DNA of 64,000 bases, taken from Arthrobacter sp. AFG20. Lineage in GTDB: Bacteria > Actinomycetota > Actinomycetes > Actinomycetales > Micrococcaceae. The number at the start of each line of letters is the position of its first letter. The stretch's first letter is position 1. The notes below the pieces were generated by a model that was not told the DNA's origin, searched no databases, and was given only the letters and a program-made list of their open reading frames with translations. The DNA is taken from NCBI RefSeq assembly GCF_002892795.1, contig NZ_PJMC01000005.1, positions 248,001 to 312,000 on the forward strand, in the 5' to 3' direction. Below, piece after piece: positions 45,208-54,600 of this stretch. The translations under genes and the position numbers were made by a program.

Positions 45208-48003
45208 ATGAACGCCGTCCAGAGGTTCATCAGAAGCAAAGTGCTTTTGCTGACCGCTGCAATTCTGATCTTCGCCATGTGCCTGTCAGTCCTCGTCCAG
45301 ACCCAGTCGCAGGCAGCGCTGAACCGGACCGTGGACCAGAACTCGCGCGGGCTCTACGACATCCTGGTCCAGGCCAAGGCGGGCTCGGACGGTACGCTCA
45401 TGCAGCCCGAGATTGCCACGGGGCAGGGCGGCATCAGCTTCGACCAGCTGCAGAAGATCCGGGACCTGTCCGGCACTTCCGTTGCCGCGCCCATCAGCCT
45501 GGTCTCGCGCGTGACGCAGAACCTCGAGACGCCGCGACTGGAGGCCATGGACTACCTGGGCTTCAACGCCGGACTCGTCGGCACCGCGACCGCGGGGCAG
45601 CCCGGCGGCACCGATCCCAGCAAATGGCCGGAAGCCCAGTCCGTGCTCAGCGACACGCCCAAGAAGTACCGCCTGACGGCCAGCGCCACGAGCTCCGACG
45701 GATCCTCGCAGCACACCCTTTTCAAGTCCACTGCCGAGGGCGCCCTTGGCAAGGGCAAGCTCGTGGAGCAGCAGGTCGAGGGAGGCAACAGCATCCAGAT
45801 CGCCGGTCCTGAAGGCGAGACCGGGATCAAGTTCCCTGCCCCGGCCGGCGGGTCCGAGCACAACCTGTTCAACCTCACTGTTGCCCTGCCCATGGCGCCG
45901 GAGGTCACGGAGTCCGTGGTCGCCGTCGACCCCGTTTCCGAGCGTGCCCTGCTGGGCACCCCGGGTGACTTCCTGGCGCCGCTGGAGAAGGCACCGCCGG
46001 CCGACGCGCGCAGCGCCGAGGCGGTCGGCCAGCACCTTGAGAGCCTCTTCACCACGGGCATCGGCATGAAAGAACTCGAGGAAGGCCCCGACTTCCTTGG
46101 CGTGAAGCTAAAGTACTGGGCTCCCATCATGACCCAGTACCAGCAGGCCAAGCGCAACGGGCAGCTCACCGAGGATTCCCAGGCCATCCCGCTGATCGTC
46201 CGCTCCGGCACTTCGGTTGACCTGAAGTACTCCGTGAAAATCGAGGAGATCGACGACTCCGGAAACGTGGTCAAGGAAGTCGGCACCGCTGAGCGCTCCC
46301 TGGACAAGGACTACCTGCCGTTCGTCTCCAAGTCGCCCTTCGCGCTGTCCTGGCCCGGGTCCACGGACTACTCCAAGCTGCTCGGCAACTCGGCGAACTT
46401 CAGCCGCGGCCTCTACAGCCCCGCCACCTGGAGCACCAACTTCGCCTCCGCCCCCAAGTACACGGACGGCTCCACCGCGGGCAACGGTGCCGAAGACAAG
46501 ACCGCTACCCCGGGCGAGTGGGTCACGGTGAACCGCCTGCCGGAGAAGAGCGCCAGCGGCGAGGCCGTGGACCAGACCCAGCGCAATCCCGTTGACGAGC
46601 GCTCCTACCGGGAGAACCTGGAAACGGGCAAGAAGCTGGCTACCCCGCTCGCCATGGTCTATGGCACCTTCGATCCCGCCGCCGTCCAGGACGCGGCCGG
46701 GGACGTCAACCGGCTTCCGCTCGGCGGCTACGATCCCACGCCCATGACGCTGAGCAAGGATGCGCAGGGCAAGGACGTTGCGGACACTGCGCTCAAGCCC
46801 TCCCTGAGCGCCACCGGACTCGTCAGCCAGTCGGCCGGCGCCATCACCGACTACTACGGCCTGGCTGCTGCCCGCGGCTACGAGAAGAACGCCTCCGTGA
46901 TCGACGCCGTCCGCGTGCGGGCCAGCGCCGCCGGCAGCTGGAAGCAGGTCCAGCCTGAGGTGGACAAGCTCGCCACCGAGATCCGGGACATGGGTCTTGA
47001 AGCCACCGTTGTGGCCGGTTCTGCCCGCGAGGACGCCAACATCTTCGTTCCCGGCTACTCCAAGGACGACGCCGGCAAGGAGTCCGCCCTTGGAACTGTC
47101 CAGCAGTCGTGGGTCAGGCAGAACGCGGCCGACGCCGTGGCCGGCTCGCTGACGGCGACAAACCTGACGCTGCTGTTCCTCACCCTCTGCGGTGCCGCGC
47201 TGCTTACCGGTGCCTCGACTGTCAGCTACGTGCGGCTGCGCCGCAGCGAGGCCGGCACGCTGCGCGCCATGGGCTGGACCCAGCGCCGCATCCGGTCCTG
47301 GGTGCTGGAGGAGTTTGCTGTCGGCGCCGGGCTGCTGGCCGTCGCAGGCATCGTGCTCAGCCTCCTGAGCTGGAACATTGCCACCGTCATTGTCTCGGCG
47401 TCCGTGCTGGCCCTCTACCTCGGCGCGGCCTTCTTCGCCGCCCAGCAACTGCGCCACCGCGAGGAAGTGAACCAGGAACCGCAGCACGACGAAAAGCTCA
47501 TTGCCGTCGACTCGCCGCTGACCTTCGCGAACCGGCAGTTGGGCACGCACCGCTTCAACGCCATCTCGCTGGCTGTTGCCGTTGGCGTGTTCGGCTCGGC
47601 AGTCGGCGGCCTGATCGCCCTGCTGATCGACATTCCGCGTGCCGCCGGCGCCAGTGCGCTCAGCGGCCTGGCCGCCGCCAGCGTGGCCCTGCCGAGCATC
47701 ATCCTTGGCCTGTCCGGCGTGGCGGTGGGGCTCCTGCTCACACTGGTCACCGGGCGCTTCGAGCTGAAGGCCAAGCGACGGTACCTCGGCACACTGCAGG
47801 CGATGGGCTGGAACCCCGACATGCTGGGCCAGGTCCGCTTCTTCGAAAACGCCCTCGTGGGCGCGGTTGCCGTCCCGCTGGGTATCCTCGGCGCCCTGGG
47901 CATCGGCCTTGTTCTTGCCCCCTACGCCGCGCTGTGGGCCGCCGTGGCCGGGCTCGTGGCTGTTCTCTGCTGGATTCCGATTGCAACGAAAGTGGTCAAA
48001 TGA
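45208..48003 (+). CDS. FtsX-like ABC transporter permease with large ectodomain
   Basis: A 931-residue membrane protein. One membrane helix near the N terminus (about residues 11-32) is followed by an extracellular region of about 630 residues, then several membrane helices (about residues 660-690, 720-760, 800-860 and 885-925). The first helix pair surrounds the FtsX-type motif RLRRSEAGTLRAMGWTQRRI, and a second copy, RRYLGTLQAMGWNP, lies before the last helices, so the FtsX domain is doubled. The start at 45208 follows AGGGAGCC; the upstream frame is rejected. The stop overlaps the ATPase start. Such systems export lipoproteins or peptides or drive extracellular machinery; the substrate here is unknown. 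Confidence 0.88.
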   Translation: MNAVQRFIRSKVLLLTAAILIFAMCLSVLVQTQSQAALNRTVDQNSRGLYDILVQAKAGSDGTLMQPEIATGQGGISFDQLQKIRDLSGTSVAAPISLVSRVTQNLETPRLEAMDYLGFNAGLVGTATAGQPGGTDPSKWPEAQSVLSDTPKKYRLTASATSSDGSSQHTLFKSTAEGALGKGKLVEQQVEGGNSIQIAGPEGETGIKFPAPAGGSEHNLFNLTVALPMAPEVTESVVAVDPVSERALLGTPGDFLAPLEKAPPADARSAEAVGQHLESLFTTGIGMKELEEGPDFLGVKLKYWAPIMTQYQQAKRNGQLTEDSQAIPLIVRSGTSVDLKYSVKIEEIDDSGNVVKEVGTAERSLDKDYLPFVSKSPFALSWPGSTDYSKLLGNSANFSRGLYSPATWSTNFASAPKYTDGSTAGNGAEDKTATPGEWVTVNRLPEKSASGEAVDQTQRNPVDERSYRENLETGKKLATPLAMVYGTFDPAAVQDAAGDVNRLPLGGYDPTPMTLSKDAQGKDVADTALKPSLSATGLVSQSAGAITDYYGLAAARGYEKNASVIDAVRVRASAAGSWKQVQPEVDKLATEIRDMGLEATVVAGSAREDANIFVPGYSKDDAGKESALGTVQQSWVRQNAADAVAGSLTATNLTLLFLTLCGAALLTGASTVSYVRLRRSEAGTLRAMGWTQRRIRSWVLEEFAVGAGLLAVAGIVLSLLSWNIATVIVSASVLALYLGAAFFAAQQLRHREEVNQEPQHDEKLIAVDSPLTFANRQLGTHRFNAISLAVAVGVFGSAVGGLIALLIDIPRAAGASALSGLAAASVALPSIILGLSGVAVGLLLTLVTGRFELKAKRRYLGTLQAMGWNPDMLGQVRFFENALVGAVAVPLGILGALGIGLVLAPYAALWAAVAGLVAVLCWIPIATKVVK

Positions 48004-48755
48004 CTAACGACCTGAACCTTCGCCGCCTGCGCGGGAACAATGAGGCTGTAACCCCGGTCCAGACCCGGGCCAACACCATCATCAAGGAAGCCGACCACGC
48101 CACCCCGCTGGAGCTGAGCAACATCACCATCCGCTATGGCGGGGGCAAGAACGGCTCCGACGCCGTCAGCGTCGTGGAGGGCTTTGACCTCACCCTGAAC
48201 GCGGGGGAGATGCACTGCGTGGCGGGCCGAAGCGGCTCGGGCAAGACCAGCATCCTGACCGTCGGAGCGGGCCTGACCCTGCCGACGTCGGGCCGGGTGC
48301 TGTGGGAGGGCGATTCGCTCGAAACCATGAGCGACGACGAGATCGCCGACCGCCGGCGTGCGCTGATCGGCTATGTCGATCAGGGCGGTGCCCTGATCGA
48401 CGGCATGAGTGCGCTTGAAAACGTGCTACTCCCGGCGGTTCCGGACGGCGAGGTGGAGCAGCGGCGTGAGATGGCCAAGGACCTGCTGGACCTCGTGGGC
48501 CTCGGCCGCCGCATGCGGCACCGTCCCGAGCAGCTCTCCGGCGGTGAACGCCAGCGCGTCGCCATCGCCCGCGCCCTGATCCTGGGCACCCGTGTACTGG
48601 TGGTGGACGAGCCCACGGCGAGCCTGGACCGGGCCTCCGCCAACCGCATCATCAGCATCCTCAAGGACACAACCTCTGACGGCATTGCAGTCCTCGTGGC
48701 GTCACATGACCACGAACTGGTCCGGCTCAGCGATACGCTGACCGAACTGATCTAG
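48000..48755 (+). CDS. ABC transporter ATP-binding protein (LolD/MacB type)
   Basis: A 251-residue ABC ATPase. Walker A is GRSGSGKTS, the Q-loop is YVDQGG, the signature is [15 protein letters not shown], Walker B is [12 protein letters not shown], and the switch histidine is in VASHDHELV. The pattern is that of the MacB/LolD/FtsE group that pairs with FtsX-type permeases. An N-terminal tail of about 38 residues is unusual. The ATG at 48000 overlaps the permease stop (ATGA), so the two make one transporter. A metG promoter follows its stop within 35 bases. Confidence 0.93.
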   Translation: MTNDLNLRRLRGNNEAVTPVQTRANTIIKEADHATPLELSNITIRYGGGKNGSDAVSVVEGFDLTLNAGEMHCVAGRSGSGKTSILTVGAGLTLPTSGRVLWEGDSLETMSDDEIADRRRALIGYVDQGGALIDGMSALENVLLPAVPDGEVEQRREMAKDLLDLVGLGRRMRHRPEQLSGGERQRVAIARALILGTRVLVVDEPTASLDRASANRIISILKDTTSDGIAVLVASHDHELVRLSDTLTELI

Positions 48756-48776
48756 ATCCATCCCTCCGCATAAAGG

Positions 48777-48782
48777 TAACGT
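48777..48782 (+). promoter_or_regulatory. leaderless-type -10 box before metG
   Basis: TAACGT ends 7 bases before the metG GTG at 48790 and no ribosome-binding site lies between, so transcription could start at or near the start codon. Confidence 0.35.
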
Positions 48783-48789
48783 TCCGCCC

Positions 48790-50349
48790 GTGACTTCCTC
48801 AGACAAGAGCCCCTTCTACATCACTACGGCCATCACCTACCCGAACGGCGTGCCGCACATCGGCCACGCCTACGAGTACATCGCCACGGATGCGATGGCC
48901 CGGTTCAAGCGGCTCGACGGCTATGACGTGAAGTTCCTGACGGGCACCGACGAGCACGGGCTGAAGATCGCGCAGACCGCGGAGAAGGAAGGCGTCTCGC
49001 CCAAGGAACTGGTGGACCGGAACGCGGAAATCTACAAGGCCGCGCACGCCGCCCTCGGCATCAGCTACGACCGGTTCATCCGCACCACGGACGCGGACCA
49101 CTACACCGCCTCGCAGGCCATCTGGAAGAAGATGGAAGCCAACGGGGACATCTACCTGTCCAAGTATGAGGGCTGGTACTCCGTGCGGGACGAGGCGTAC
49201 TACGGTGAAGACGACACCGTAGTGAAGGAGGACGGCGCCCGGTACACCAAGGAGACCGATACCCCGGTGACATGGACCGCCGAGGAAAGCTACTTCTTCC
49301 GGCTGTCCGCCTACCAGGACAAGCTGCTGGCCCTGTACGAGGCGCAGCCGGAGTTCGGCGCGCCGCAGTCCCGGTTCAACGAGGTCATCAGCTTCGTCAA
49401 GCGCGGCCTCGAGGACCTGTCGATCAGCCGCACCACCTTCGACTGGGGCGTGCCGGTCCCGGGCGATGAAAAGCATGTCATGTACGTGTGGGTGGACGCC
49501 CTGACCAACTACCTCACCGGCGCAGGCTACCCGGACGTCGAATCGGAGTCGTTCAAGCGGTACTGGCCGGCCGATGTCCACATCATCGGCAAGGACATCT
49601 CGCGCTTCCACGCCATCTACTGGCCGGCCTTCCTCATGAGCGCGGGCCTCGAGCTGCCCAAGCGGGTCATGATCCACGGGTTCCTGCACAACAACGGCGT
49701 CAAGATGTCCAAGTCCCTGGGCAACGTCGTTGCCCCGGCGGACTTCGTGGCCCAGTACGGCCTGGACCAGGTCCGGTTCTTCTTCCTCCGCGAGGTACCC
49801 TTCGGTGCGGACGGCAGCTACAACCACGAGGCCATCGTCGGCCGCATGAACTCGGACCTGGCGAACAACTTTGGAAACCTGGCGCAGCGCTCACTGTCCA
49901 TGGTGGCCAAGAACTGTGAGGGCCGGGTACCCGTGCCGGGAACGTTCACCGACGCGGACACTGCCATCCTGGGCCAGGCGAACGCGCTGCTGGAGCAGGC
50001 ACGTGCGGCCTTCGAAAAGCAGGAGTTCAGCCGTGCCCTCGAAGCGATCTGGACGGTACTGGGGGACACCAACGCGTACTTCGCCGAGCAGGCACCCTGG
50101 GTGCTGCGGAAGACCGACGTCGAACGCATGCAGACGGTGCTGTATGTGACCCTCGAGGTGCTGCGCATCGTCTCGATACTTGCCCAGCCGGTCATGCCCA
50201 CTGCCACTGCCGCCCTGCTCGGGTATCTCGGCCAGCCGGAAGGGGCGGCCAGGGAGTTCTCTGCAATCTCGACTCCGATCGTCGCGGGCACCGATCTGCC
50301 TGCCCCCGCGCCGGTGTTCCCGAAGTACGAGGAACCCGCGGACGCTTAG
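48790..50349 (+). CDS. metG: methionine-tRNA ligase MetG
   Basis: A 519-residue class I aminoacyl-tRNA synthetase that charges tRNA-Met. The ATP-binding signature is VPHIGHAYE near the N terminus and the KMSKS loop is VKMSKSLGN near residue 305. The insertion domain has no clear zinc-binding cysteine pairs, as in the short actinobacterial enzymes, and the C-terminal tRNA-binding extension of E. coli MetG is absent. The anticodon-binding helical domain is present ([15 protein letters not shown]). It starts with GTG. Confidence 0.98.
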   Translation: MTSSDKSPFYITTAITYPNGVPHIGHAYEYIATDAMARFKRLDGYDVKFLTGTDEHGLKIAQTAEKEGVSPKELVDRNAEIYKAAHAALGISYDRFIRTTDADHYTASQAIWKKMEANGDIYLSKYEGWYSVRDEAYYGEDDTVVKEDGARYTKETDTPVTWTAEESYFFRLSAYQDKLLALYEAQPEFGAPQSRFNEVISFVKRGLEDLSISRTTFDWGVPVPGDEKHVMYVWVDALTNYLTGAGYPDVESESFKRYWPADVHIIGKDISRFHAIYWPAFLMSAGLELPKRVMIHGFLHNNGVKMSKSLGNVVAPADFVAQYGLDQVRFFFLREVPFGADGSYNHEAIVGRMNSDLANNFGNLAQRSLSMVAKNCEGRVPVPGTFTDADTAILGQANALLEQARAAFEKQEFSRALEAIWTVLGDTNAYFAEQAPWVLRKTDVERMQTVLYVTLEVLRIVSILAQPVMPTATAALLGYLGQPEGAAREFSAISTPIVAGTDLPAPAPVFPKYEEPADA

Positions 50350-50452
50350 GACGCTTCCTCACGTCCCGCAGCTTTTCCCCAAACGCTTCCTCACTTTCTT
50401 TAGGAAAGTGAGGAAGCGTGTGCGTTTGGGCGGCAAAAGGTGAGGAAGCGTC
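50350..50452. repeat. nested palindrome with four copies of a 12-base word
   Basis: The word ACGCTTCCTCAC occurs at 50351-50362 and 50383-50394, and inverted at 50408-50419 and 50440-50451. The inner pair forms the stem CTTCCTCACTTTC/GGAAAGTGAGGAAG around TTTA, extended on the outside by CCCAAACGC/GCGTTTGGG; the outer pair encloses this. The whole block could fold into a long hairpin or a two-tier structure. It starts 1 base after the metG stop and ends 66 bases before leuB. It may terminate metG, but the design exceeds a normal terminator. Confidence 0.85.
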
Positions 50453-50471
50453 GGACCGGGCGACCGAATAA

Positions 50472-50511
50472 TGAGACGGCTTGACCAGAATGTGGATAGC
50501 TTGGCTACCCT
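50472..50511 (+). promoter_or_regulatory. leuB promoter with TGAGAC half-site
   Basis: TTGACC (50481-50486) and TACCCT (50506-50511) can serve as -35 and -10, with a 19-base spacer. The -10 ends 6 bases before the ATG at 50518, so the message would be leaderless. TGAGAC (50472-50477), just before the -35, matches the half-site of the ilvD inverted repeat. Confidence 0.4.
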
Positions 50512-50517
50512 GAAAAT

Positions 50518-51570
50518 ATGAGCGCATCTACCATCAATCTCGCTGTCATCCCGGGCGACGGCATTGGCCCGGAGGTCATCGCCGAAGCCCTGAAGGTTCT
50601 CGAAAAGGTCGTGGCCGCCGAGGGCGTCACCCTTGACCAGACCCACTACAAGCTCGGTGCCCAGCACTGGCTTGAGACCGGCGAGACCCTTCCGGAGGTT
50701 GTCCTCGAGGACCTGAAGACGCGCGACGCCATCCTCTTCGGTGCCATCGGTGCAGCGCCGGGGGACACCCGCATCCCGTCCGGACTGATCGAACGCGAAC
50801 TGCTCCTCAAGCTGCGCTTCAGCCTTGACCACTACGTGAACCTGCGCCCCTCACGGCTCTACGGCACCGTGGGCAGCCCACTGGCTGAACCGGGCAACAT
50901 CGATTTCATCGTCGTCCGTGAAGGCACCGAAGGTCCTTACGTGGGCAACGGCGGCACCCTGCGCGGCGGCACGCCCCACGAGGTGGCCACTGAGGTTTCG
51001 CTGAACACTGCCCACGGCGTGGAGCGCGTGGTCCGCGATGCGTTCCGGCGTGCCAATGAGCGCCCGCGCAAAAAACTGACGCTGGTCCACAAGCACAACG
51101 TGCTGGTCTTTGCCGGCCACCTGTGGAAGCGCACCGTCGAGGCCGTGGCCAAGGAATTCCCCGAGGTCACCCACGACTACCTGCACATCGATGCCGCGAC
51201 CATCTTCATGGTCACTGATCCCGCCCGCTTCGACGTCATCGTCACCGACAACCTCTTCGGCGACATCATCACCGACCTTGCTGCCGCCGTTACCGGCGGA
51301 ATCGGTCTGGCGGCCTCGGGCAACATCAACATGGACCGCACGGCGCCGTCCATGTTCGAACCGGTCCACGGTTCAGCGCCCGACATTGCCGGCCAGCAGA
51401 AGGCGGACCCCACCGCGGCAATCCTGTCCGCTGCCCTCCTCCTGGACCACTTGGGCTACCCCGACGCGGCCCGGAAGATCGAGTCCGCGGTGGTGGCCGA
51501 CGTCGAAGGCCGCAACGGCGAAGTGCGCAGCACAAGCGCCATTGGCGACGCCATTGCGGCGGCCGTTTAG
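50518..51570 (+). CDS. leuB: 3-isopropylmalate dehydrogenase LeuB
   Basis: A 350-residue NAD-dependent dehydrogenase of leucine synthesis, oxidising and decarboxylating 3-isopropylmalate. Signatures are [15 protein letters not shown] at the N terminus, the Arg-rich [20 protein letters not shown], the catalytic Lys in HKHNVL and the metal-binding [15 protein letters not shown]. The C-terminal [13 protein letters not shown] binds NAD. The length and motifs fit the actinobacterial LeuB. No ribosome-binding site precedes the ATG. LeuC and LeuD are not in the window. Confidence 0.97.
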   Translation: MSASTINLAVIPGDGIGPEVIAEALKVLEKVVAAEGVTLDQTHYKLGAQHWLETGETLPEVVLEDLKTRDAILFGAIGAAPGDTRIPSGLIERELLLKLRFSLDHYVNLRPSRLYGTVGSPLAEPGNIDFIVVREGTEGPYVGNGGTLRGGTPHEVATEVSLNTAHGVERVVRDAFRRANERPRKKLTLVHKHNVLVFAGHLWKRTVEAVAKEFPEVTHDYLHIDAATIFMVTDPARFDVIVTDNLFGDIITDLAAAVTGGIGLAASGNINMDRTAPSMFEPVHGSAPDIAGQQKADPTAAILSAALLLDHLGYPDAARKIESAVVADVEGRNGEVRSTSAIGDAIAAAV

Positions 51571-51670
51571 CCTCCGCCAGCAGGCGTAAGCTTGACCTGA
51601 ATTACCAATCGCTGCCGTGGTCCGATGCTGAACCACGTTCAGATGCCAGGCAGCCGACCGCGGAGGAACC
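51571..51670 (+). promoter_or_regulatory. ilvE upstream region with TTGACC and a palindrome
   Basis: TTGACC follows AAGC near 51591 and could be a -35. CTGAAC-CAC-GTTCAG (51628-51642) is a perfect inverted repeat closer to the gene. GCGGAGG sits before the ATG at 51671. These suggest that ilvE has its own promoter and possibly an operator. Confidence 0.35.
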
Positions 51671-52783
51671 ATGACTCAGACTGCCCATGGCGTCGAATTC
51701 ACCCAGCAGCCCTCGGCAACCCCGAAGTCTGCTGAGGAGCGTGCAGCCATCCTGGCGAACCCAGGCTTTGGCGACCACTTCACCGACCACACTGCGGTTG
51801 TTGACTACACGGTCGACGCCAGCGGCCAGGGCGGATGGCATGATGCGCGGATCGAGGCCTACGGGCCGATCATGCTGGACCCGTCGGCCGCTGTGCTGCA
51901 CTACGGGCAGGAAATCTTCGAGGGACTGAAGGCGTACCGTCACGCGGACGGCTCCATCTGGAGCTTCCGGCCTGAGGCCAACGCTGCGCGGATGAACAAG
52001 TCCGCCCGCCGGCTGGCGCTTCCGGAGATACCGGCCGAATACTTCCTCGGCGCCATCCGCGAACTCGTGGCGGCGGACAAGGAATGGGTTCCCGCCGGCG
52101 ACGGAGAGGCCCTGTACCTGCGACCGTTCATGATCGCCACCGAGGCATTCCTGGGCGTGCGGGCAGCGCGTGAGGTGTCGTTCCGCGTCATTGCCTCGCC
52201 TGCCGGAAACTACTTCGGCGGCGAGCTCAAGCCTATTTCGATCTGGATTTCCCGCGAGTACGCCCGGGCAGGCCGGGGCGGTACGGGTGCTGCAAAGTGC
52301 GGCGGCAACTACGCCGCCTCCCTCATCGCGCAGCAGGAGGCCGAGGCGAACGGCTGCAAGCAGGTGCTGTTCCTGGACCAGTTCAACGACAATGCGGTTG
52401 AGGAACTCGGTGGAATGAACGTCTTCTTCGTCATGAAGGACGGCTCGCTGGTGACGCCCGCGCTGAGCGGCACCATCCTCGAGGGCGTGACCCGCTCCTC
52501 GATCATGCAGGTCGCCAAGGACATGGGCCGTGAGGTGACCGAGCGGAAGATCACCCTGGATGAGTGGCGCGACGGCGTTGCCTCCGGTGACATCGCCGAG
52601 GTCTTCGCCTGCGGCACCGCCGCGGTCATCACGCCCATCGGTGTCCTGAAGGACGCTACGGAATTCATTGGCTCGGAGGACGCAAAGGCCGGCGAGACCA
52701 CCATGGCCATCCGGACGCAGCTGCTGGGCATCCAGACCGGCACCGTGGAGGACACTCACGGCTGGCTGACCCGGCTCGCCTGA
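51671..52783 (+). CDS. ilvE: branched-chain amino acid aminotransferase IlvE
   Basis: A 370-residue class IV PLP aminotransferase making valine, leucine and isoleucine from their keto acids. The PLP lysine is in GAAKCGGNYAAS; other motifs are EIFEGLKAYRHADG, LYLRPFMIA, EELGGMNVFFVMKDG and EVFACGTAAVITPIG. The length matches class II BCAT proteins of actinobacteria. It has a good ribosome-binding site (CGGAGG). It follows leuB by 100 bases and ends before a strong hairpin. Confidence 0.97.
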   Translation: MTQTAHGVEFTQQPSATPKSAEERAAILANPGFGDHFTDHTAVVDYTVDASGQGGWHDARIEAYGPIMLDPSAAVLHYGQEIFEGLKAYRHADGSIWSFRPEANAARMNKSARRLALPEIPAEYFLGAIRELVAADKEWVPAGDGEALYLRPFMIATEAFLGVRAAREVSFRVIASPAGNYFGGELKPISIWISREYARAGRGGTGAAKCGGNYAASLIAQQEAEANGCKQVLFLDQFNDNAVEELGGMNVFFVMKDGSLVTPALSGTILEGVTRSSIMQVAKDMGREVTERKITLDEWRDGVASGDIAEVFACGTAAVITPIGVLKDATEFIGSEDAKAGETTMAIRTQLLGIQTGTVEDTHGWLTRLA

Positions 52784-52811
52784 GCCGTTCCGGCCATATA
52801 ACAAAAGAAGC

Positions 52812-52872
52812 GAACGACGGCGGGTGGCCGGCTGGGCTGTTTCGGCAGCCCACCGGCCGCCCGCCGTCGTTC
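52812..52872. terminator. terminator after ilvE
   Basis: A very long hairpin, arms 52812-52839 and 52846-52872, with a 6-base loop TTTCGG-like turn and one unpaired base. It lies 28 bases past the ilvE stop and would end the transcript efficiently although it has no T-run. Confidence 0.85.
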
Positions 52873-52925
52873 CTCTGCAGGTCTGCTCCCGTTGGTCGCT
52901 TGTTCCGGGATGACAGAATGAACCC

Positions 52926-53723
52926 GTGAACCAGCACATCACTAGCGCCTTTACCGACAGCAGCCCGCTGACGCGTTTCCGCCTCGCGCCCAACCCGGGA
53001 CCGATGAGCCTGGAGGGGACCAACTCCTACATCGTCGGGGAGCCTGGCCACGGGGCGGTGGTGGTGGTTGATCCGGGTCCGTTTGACGAGGCGCACCTTC
53101 AGGCGCTGACAGCTGCCGGACCCGTGGAGCTGATCCTGATCACGCACCGGCACGCAGACCACACCGCAGGCTCGGCCCGCCTCGCCGAAATCACGGGCGC
53201 CCCCGTACGGGCCGCCGCTCCCGAGCATTGCCACGGGGGATCGGTGCTGCAGCCGGGGGAGACCGTGGCCGCCGGCGGCACCGAGATCCGCGTGGTTTCC
53301 ACCCCCGGGCACACCTCCGACTCCGTCTGCTTCCATCTGCCCCTCGACGGACCCGCCGGCTCGGTGCTGACCGGCGACACCATCCTGGGCCGGGGAACAA
53401 CCGTGCTTGACTATCCGGACGGCACGCTGGCCGACTACCTCGCCTCCCTCGACCGGCTGGAGCGGCTGGGGCCTGCCACAGTCCTGCCGGCCCACGGCCC
53501 CGTCCTGCCGGCGCTCGACGCGGTGGTCCGCGCCTACCGGGACCACCGGCTGGACCGGCTGGCCCAGATCCGGACAGCCCTCGCCAGCCTCGGCCCGGAC
53601 GCCGCCGTAGCTGAGGTCACCAGCGTTGTTTATGCCGACGTCGATCCTGCCGTCCGGCGTGCCGCCGAGAATTCCGTGGCGGCACAACTGGAATACCTGC
53701 GCCTCCTGAGGGAGAGGGACTGA
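52926..53723 (+). CDS. MBL fold metallo-hydrolase
   Basis: A 265-residue metallo-beta-lactamase superfamily hydrolase. The zinc motif is THRHADHTAG (HxHxDH), with further ligands in STPGHTSDSVCF and TGDTILGRG, and the C-terminal LPAHGP completing the set. The long C-terminal helical region resembles the human LACTB2 class. These enzymes include glyoxalase II-like thioesterases and RNases; the substrate here is unknown. It starts with GTG. The next gene follows by 18 bases. Confidence 0.93.
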   Translation: MNQHITSAFTDSSPLTRFRLAPNPGPMSLEGTNSYIVGEPGHGAVVVVDPGPFDEAHLQALTAAGPVELILITHRHADHTAGSARLAEITGAPVRAAAPEHCHGGSVLQPGETVAAGGTEIRVVSTPGHTSDSVCFHLPLDGPAGSVLTGDTILGRGTTVLDYPDGTLADYLASLDRLERLGPATVLPAHGPVLPALDAVVRAYRDHRLDRLAQIRTALASLGPDAAVAEVTSVVYADVDPAVRRAAENSVAAQLEYLRLLRERD

Positions 53724-53728
53724 GACTG

Positions 53729-53734
53729 TAGGCT
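53729..53734 (+). promoter_or_regulatory. leaderless-type -10 box
   Basis: TAGGCT ends 7 bases before the ATG at 53742, with no ribosome-binding site between. It lies just past the end of the MBL hydrolase gene and suggests a separate leaderless transcript for the next gene. Confidence 0.4.
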
Positions 53735-53741
53735 TGGGGCC

Positions 53742-54518
53742 ATGCGTATTGCCCGGTTTGTAGTCGATTCTGATCCCCTTTACGGCGTTGTTGAAGGCCA
53801 GCCCGGCAGTGAGGAAATCACTGTCATCAACGGCGATCCGTTCTTCAACGGCGTGGAACGCACCTCCGTGCGGCACAAGCTGGAGGACGTCCGCCTGCTG
53901 GCGCCGATCATTCCGCGCAGCAAGGTGATCGGCGTGGGGCGAAACTTTGTAGAGCACGCCCACGAGCTCGGCAATGAGGTGCCCCAGCAGCCGCTGCTGT
54001 TCCTGAAGCCCAACACCTCCGTGGTGGGCCCGAACGATCCTGTTGTTCTGCCGGAGTTCTCCGATGAGGTCTCCTTCGAGGCGGAGCTGTGCGTGGTCAT
54101 CGGCCGCATCTGCAAGGACGTGCCCGAAGAGCGTGCCGACGACGTGATCTTCGGATACACCTGCGGCAACGACCTCACCGCCCGCGACGTCCAAAAGACA
54201 GACCTGCAGTGGGCGCGCGCCAAGGGCTTCGATACTTCCGCGCCGCTGGGACCGTGGATCGAAACCGAACTCGATCCCGAGGACCTGTCCATCAAGGGCC
54301 GGCTCAACGGCGAACTTCGCCAGGACGGCAGCACCACCCAGATGATCCGCGGCGTCCGCGAGCTGGTCTCCATCGTCTCCAGCGCGTTCACCCTGCTGCC
54401 CGGGGACGTCATCATGACCGGCACCCCGGCAGGCGTGGGCCTCGTCCAGGCCGGCGACCGGTACGAAGTGGAGATCGAGGGCATCGGCCGCCTGTCCAAC
54501 CCCATAGTCCGCCGCTAG
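53742..54518 (+). CDS. fumarylacetoacetate hydrolase family protein (2-hydroxyhepta-diene isomerase-like)
   Basis: A 258-residue fumarylacetoacetase-like protein with [34 protein letters not shown] (read in parts), [12 protein letters not shown] (metal-binding acids), [20 protein letters not shown] and [16 protein letters not shown]. This is the classic single-domain pattern of the HpcE C-terminal half and of human FAHD1, an acylpyruvase and oxaloacetate decarboxylase. The location next to gltX is conserved in many actinobacteria, as far as I know. The substrate is not settled. Confidence 0.93.
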   Translation: MRIARFVVDSDPLYGVVEGQPGSEEITVINGDPFFNGVERTSVRHKLEDVRLLAPIIPRSKVIGVGRNFVEHAHELGNEVPQQPLLFLKPNTSVVGPNDPVVLPEFSDEVSFEAELCVVIGRICKDVPEERADDVIFGYTCGNDLTARDVQKTDLQWARAKGFDTSAPLGPWIETELDPEDLSIKGRLNGELRQDGSTTQMIRGVRELVSIVSSAFTLLPGDVIMTGTPAGVGLVQAGDRYEVEIEGIGRLSNPIVRR

Positions 54519-54584
54519 CAGCGGACGCGGCAGCCCAGTCAGCACGGGTCCGCCAACGGGGCAGGGGCAGGGGTGGCCGGTTGG

Positions 54585-54590
54585 TAAAGT
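54585..54590 (+). promoter_or_regulatory. candidate -10 box before gltX
   Basis: TAAAGT ends 10 bases before the gltX ATG; no ribosome-binding site is visible between them. It is weaker evidence of leaderless transcription than the other cases. Confidence 0.3.
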
Positions 54591-54600
54591 TGGTATCACT

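Noticed and set aside
48756..48789. Riboswitch or T-box before metG
   Set aside because: Only 34 bases separate the ATPase stop from the metG start, too short for a SAM riboswitch or T-box, and no specifier or T-box sequence is visible.
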